From positions 1 to 8,040 of the forward strand of contig UQAQ01000060.1 in assembly GCA_900539115.1 (NCBI GenBank): a stretch of 8,040 nucleotides of DNA, read 5' to 3'. The stretch comes from an uncultured Roseburia sp. (GTDB taxonomy: Bacteria; Bacillota; Clostridia; Lachnospirales; Lachnospiraceae). Below the pieces are notes generated by a model that worked only from the letters and a program-made list of their open reading frames with translations, had not been told where the DNA came from and ran no database searches. The position numbers and the translations under genes were made by a program. Every line of letters begins with the position of its first letter. The first letter of the stretch is position 1. Shown here piece after piece: positions 6,526-8,040 of this stretch.

Positions 6526-6710
6526 CTATTCAGGACATCCTTTCCCTACATTCGCATTTCGAACACTCCGTGTTCTTTCTCGCCTTTGGCAAGGCTAAAA
6601 ATGCTCATATGGGGAGAGGAGCCCTATTAGGATCAAATGTATGAAAATCAAAGCCTCTTACGTGCAAGCACGACGATTCATTGATTTCCATACATTGATC
6701 CTGAATAGTT
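6524..6710. mobile_element. Small non-autonomous (MITE-like) insertion, about 185 bp
   Basis: The segment has terminal inverted repeats AACTATTCAGGA (6524-6535) and TCCTGAATAGTT (6699-6710), a perfect 12 bp. It is flanked by a 12-15 bp direct repeat. It has no transposase or plausible gene. Internally it can fold into two domains. Domain 1 has a 10-bp stem 6538-6547/6611-6620 with two G-U pairs, then stem 6554-6559/6599-6604 enclosing hairpins GAACAC-TCC-GTGTTC and GCCTT-TGGC-AAGGC. Domain 2 is the inverted repeat 6624-6651/6681-6708. It interrupts the 3' end of the minus-strand glycosyltransferase gene; excision in silico restores a normal end. The family of the mobilising transposase is not recognised. 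Confidence 0.75.
6624..6708. repeat. Inner 28-nt inverted repeat within the mobile element
   Basis: The arm 6624-6651 (CTATTAGGATCAAATG...) and the reverse complement of 6681-6708 (CTATTCAGGATCAATG...) match at all but one aligned base and two single-base indels. The loop 6652-6680 holds a small hairpin, CGTGC-AA-GCACG (6661-6672). The CTATTCAGGA end motif thus occurs three times: at the left end, internally and at the right end. This may reflect a nested or composite origin. Confidence 0.75.
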
Positions 6711-7808
6711 ACGTTTTCTTTTAAATACCCACTCCCTCTGAATCTGGAAACTGATCAGGAACAGGATGGTATCAATAATGCATTTCCGCACGGTTCGAAA
6801 TGGGATAAAACGCAGGGTGTAGTCAACCAGCAGAGTGGAGATCAGGAGCTGGCAGATGCACAATGTGTAGTAGCGGAAGATAATCGTGATATCTTTCGAA
6901 TCATTGTGGAATACCTGCTTTTTATTAATGGTAAAATTATACAGTGATGAGCCGAGCCTTGCGATGACATTGCGTAAAAATGTCAAGAGCAGGATGTCGA
7001 TGCCAAAAAGCGAAATTTGCATTTTTTCACCGACAAATGGCAGCAGGATAAATCGCAGCAGGTAAAACAGCGAAATATCAATAATAAAACTGGAAAAAGA
7101 ACTCAGCATAAATTTCAAAAAAACCTTGTAGATTCGGATGGAATCGATAAAAGGATTGAAATGCGAACTCTCGTTATTTTCCAGATAAATCGTCTGAATC
7201 GGAAATTCCTCAAAAGGAATTTGGTTTTCTTTGGCGCAGAGAAGCATATTCATCTCGTATTCAAAGCGCTCGCCCTTTGTGGTGGCAAAATAATTGGCGA
7301 GAAGTTCACGGGACATGCCGCGAAGGCCGGTCTGCGTATCCGAAATCGAGATTCCGCAGAGGAGTTTGATGATGCGGCAGGTCATTTTGTTGCCAAAGCG
7401 GCTGCGCCATGGGATTTTCGGGTCATCAAACTGACGGCATCCTAAAACAAGCCGGTCAGGGTGTTCACAGACAAGTTTTGCACAGGTGATAATATCTTTG
7501 ACTACGTGCTGTCCATCGCAGTCCACCGTTACCGTTCCGATGATGTCAGGGCGGTTTTCAAGAATGTGGTTAAAGGCACTTTTTAGCGCCATGCCTTTTC
7601 CAAAATTCACCACATGTCGAAGGATGCGGCAATTGTATTTTTCTTTGCATGTTTTAAAATAAATACGATTTTCAATGGAACTTCCGTCATCCACCAAAAT
7701 AATATTTTCAAAACCGGCATCTTTGCACTCGCGGACCAGCTCGACCATGCGCTCACAGGGATTCAGAGCCGGGATGACGATGGCAATATCGGTTAAATAA
7801 TTCCCCAT
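6678..7808 (-). CDS. GT2 glycosyltransferase fused to GtrA-like membrane domain
   Basis: A 376-residue protein. Residues 6-225 form a GT-A family 2 domain of the dolichol-/polyprenyl-phosphate sugar transferase type: IAIVIPALNP at the start, VDDGSS (39-44), VDCDGQH (95-101, the metal/sugar-nucleotide site with Asp96 and Asp98), SDTQTGLRG (156-164) and GERFEYEMNML (179-189). Residues 232-366 are hydrophobic with about four membrane segments and end in REWVFKRK, typical of GtrA-like flippase domains. It probably transfers a sugar to a polyprenyl phosphate carrier and helps flip it for cell-surface glycan synthesis; substrates are unknown. I chose ATG at 7808, with AAGGAG 14 nt upstream; the in-frame TTG at 7820 is only 2 nt from that site. 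Residues 367-376 (NYSGSMYGNQ) and the stop come from the inserted element and replace an original KNID. It is convergent with the fru operon and functionally unrelated to it. Confidence 0.88.
   Translation of the reverse strand: MGNYLTDIAIVIPALNPCERMVELVRECKDAGFENIILVDDGSSIENRIYFKTCKEKYNCRILRHVVNFGKGMALKSAFNHILENRPDIIGTVTVDCDGQHVVKDIITCAKLVCEHPDRLVLGCRQFDDPKIPWRSRFGNKMTCRIIKLLCGISISDTQTGLRGMSRELLANYFATTKGERFEYEMNMLLCAKENQIPFEEFPIQTIYLENNESSHFNPFIDSIRIYKVFLKFMLSSFSSFIIDISLFYLLRFILLPFVGEKMQISLFGIDILLLTFLRNVIARLGSSLYNFTINKKQVFHNDSKDITIIFRYYTLCICQLLISTLLVDYTLRFIPFRTVRKCIIDTILFLISFQIQREWVFKRKRNYSGSMYGNQ
6710..6724. repeat. Right copy of target-site duplication
   Basis: TACGTTTTCTTTTAA matches 6511-6525 exactly. 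On the minus strand it lies within the codons for FKRKR near the C-terminus of the glycosyltransferase, so the insertion hit the last few codons of that gene. Confidence 0.75.
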
Positions 7809-7884
7809 ATGTAATTCCAATTCTCCTTTTTCTTCATTACAGCCGGTTCGAAAAGAAATCCTTTCTACGGCATTCTCTTTCTAT

Positions 7885-7913
7885 AGTATAATCTTTTCCG
7901 TGTCAGAGGGCAA
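7885..7913 (-). promoter_or_regulatory. Likely promoter of the glycosyltransferase gene
   Basis: On the minus strand, TTGCCC (7908-7913) and TATACT (7885-7890) are separated by exactly 17 nt. The predicted start is near 7878, about 70 nt before the ATG. The -10 box matches 5 of 6 consensus bases and the -35 box 4 of 6. Confidence 0.6.
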
Positions 7914-7921
7914 GAAAAACA

Positions 7922-7950
7922 TTGAAAAAAAAGCAAAATAACCATATAAT
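7922..7950 (+). promoter_or_regulatory. Promoter reading out of the window to the right
   Basis: TTGAAA (7922-7927), a 17-nt spacer and TATAAT (7945-7950) form a near-consensus plus-strand promoter (11 of 12 bases). It is back to back with the glycosyltransferase promoter, so this is a divergent control region. Its gene must start beyond 8040 or at the very edge. Confidence 0.7.
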
Positions 7951-7956
7951 AGAGTA

Positions 7957-8040
7957 GAATGAGAGACTAACTATTAAAAGTCAAGTCTAAAAATAAAATT
8001 TTTTGAATGAATTGCAGAAATGCATTTCAGATATATTTGA
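7957..8040 (+). other. Leader of an unseen rightward gene, no CDS callable
   Basis: This is AT-rich leader sequence. It contains a 12-bp perfect palindrome, GAAATGCATTTC (8017-8028), which could be an operator half-site pair or chance. The ATG at 8007 is open to the window end, but it has no ribosome binding site at a proper distance, so I do not call a gene. Confidence 0.4.

Noticed and set aside
6167..6598. 143-codon plus-strand open frame after the fru operon
   Set aside because: It runs through the right arm of the palindrome, the purine-rich tract, the minus-strand terminator and into the insertion, with no ribosome binding site. Its composition is low complexity.
7017..7445. Plus-strand frame within the glycosyltransferase gene
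   Set aside because: It lies antisense to well-conserved GT2 and GtrA coding sequence, with no ribosome binding site or recognisable motif.

Overview
The window looks like chromosomal DNA of a low-to-moderate GC Firmicute, most likely a Lachnospiraceae-type clostridium. The evidence is sigma-A promoters with 17-bp spacers, strong AGGAGG-type ribosome binding sites, AT-leaning codon use, and the gene order fruR-fruK-fruA-ptsH-ptsI. The taxon is an inference from gene content and style, not a sequence match.

Layout: (1) 1-280 is non-coding and dominated by a degenerate 52-bp tandem repeat. (2) 281-345 holds a helically phased 10-bp repeat array running into a consensus promoter (TTGACA-N17-TATAAT). 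(3) 389-6079 is one plus-strand operon encoding a complete fructose phosphotransferase system: DeoR-family repressor FruR, 1-phosphofructokinase FruK, fructose EIIABC permease FruA, an HPr and Enzyme I. Phosphate passes PEP -> EI (His188) -> HPr (His15) -> FruA EIIA (His67) -> EIIB (Cys175) -> fructose. The fructose-1-phosphate made is phosphorylated by FruK to fructose-1,6-bisphosphate and is presumably the inducer sensed by FruR. The HPr has Arg where the regulatory Ser46 should be. (4) 6071-6335 is a 265-bp near-continuous imperfect palindrome with a 3-nt loop. It begins inside the last two ptsI codons and carries the operon's intrinsic terminator at its tip. (5) 6336-6500 holds a short direct repeat, a four-tract G-quadruplex motif and a minus-strand terminator. 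(6) 6524-6710 is a ~185-bp non-coding insertion with terminal inverted repeats and a 12-15 bp target duplication. (7) 6678-7808 (minus) is a fused GT2 glycosyltransferase/GtrA-like membrane protein. (8) 7821-8040 is a divergent promoter region facing an unseen plus-strand gene.

The most notable result is that the small mobile element in (6) sits in the 3' end of the glycosyltransferase gene. Removing the element and one copy of the duplication restores a normal end (KRKR-KNID followed by two TGA stops) 12 nt before the terminator hairpin. At present the element supplies the last ten residues and the stop codon. Together with the large palindrome, the convergent intergenic region seems to collect foldback-type, structure-rich elements. 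I did not see a defence system, CRISPR array, tRNA or rRNA.
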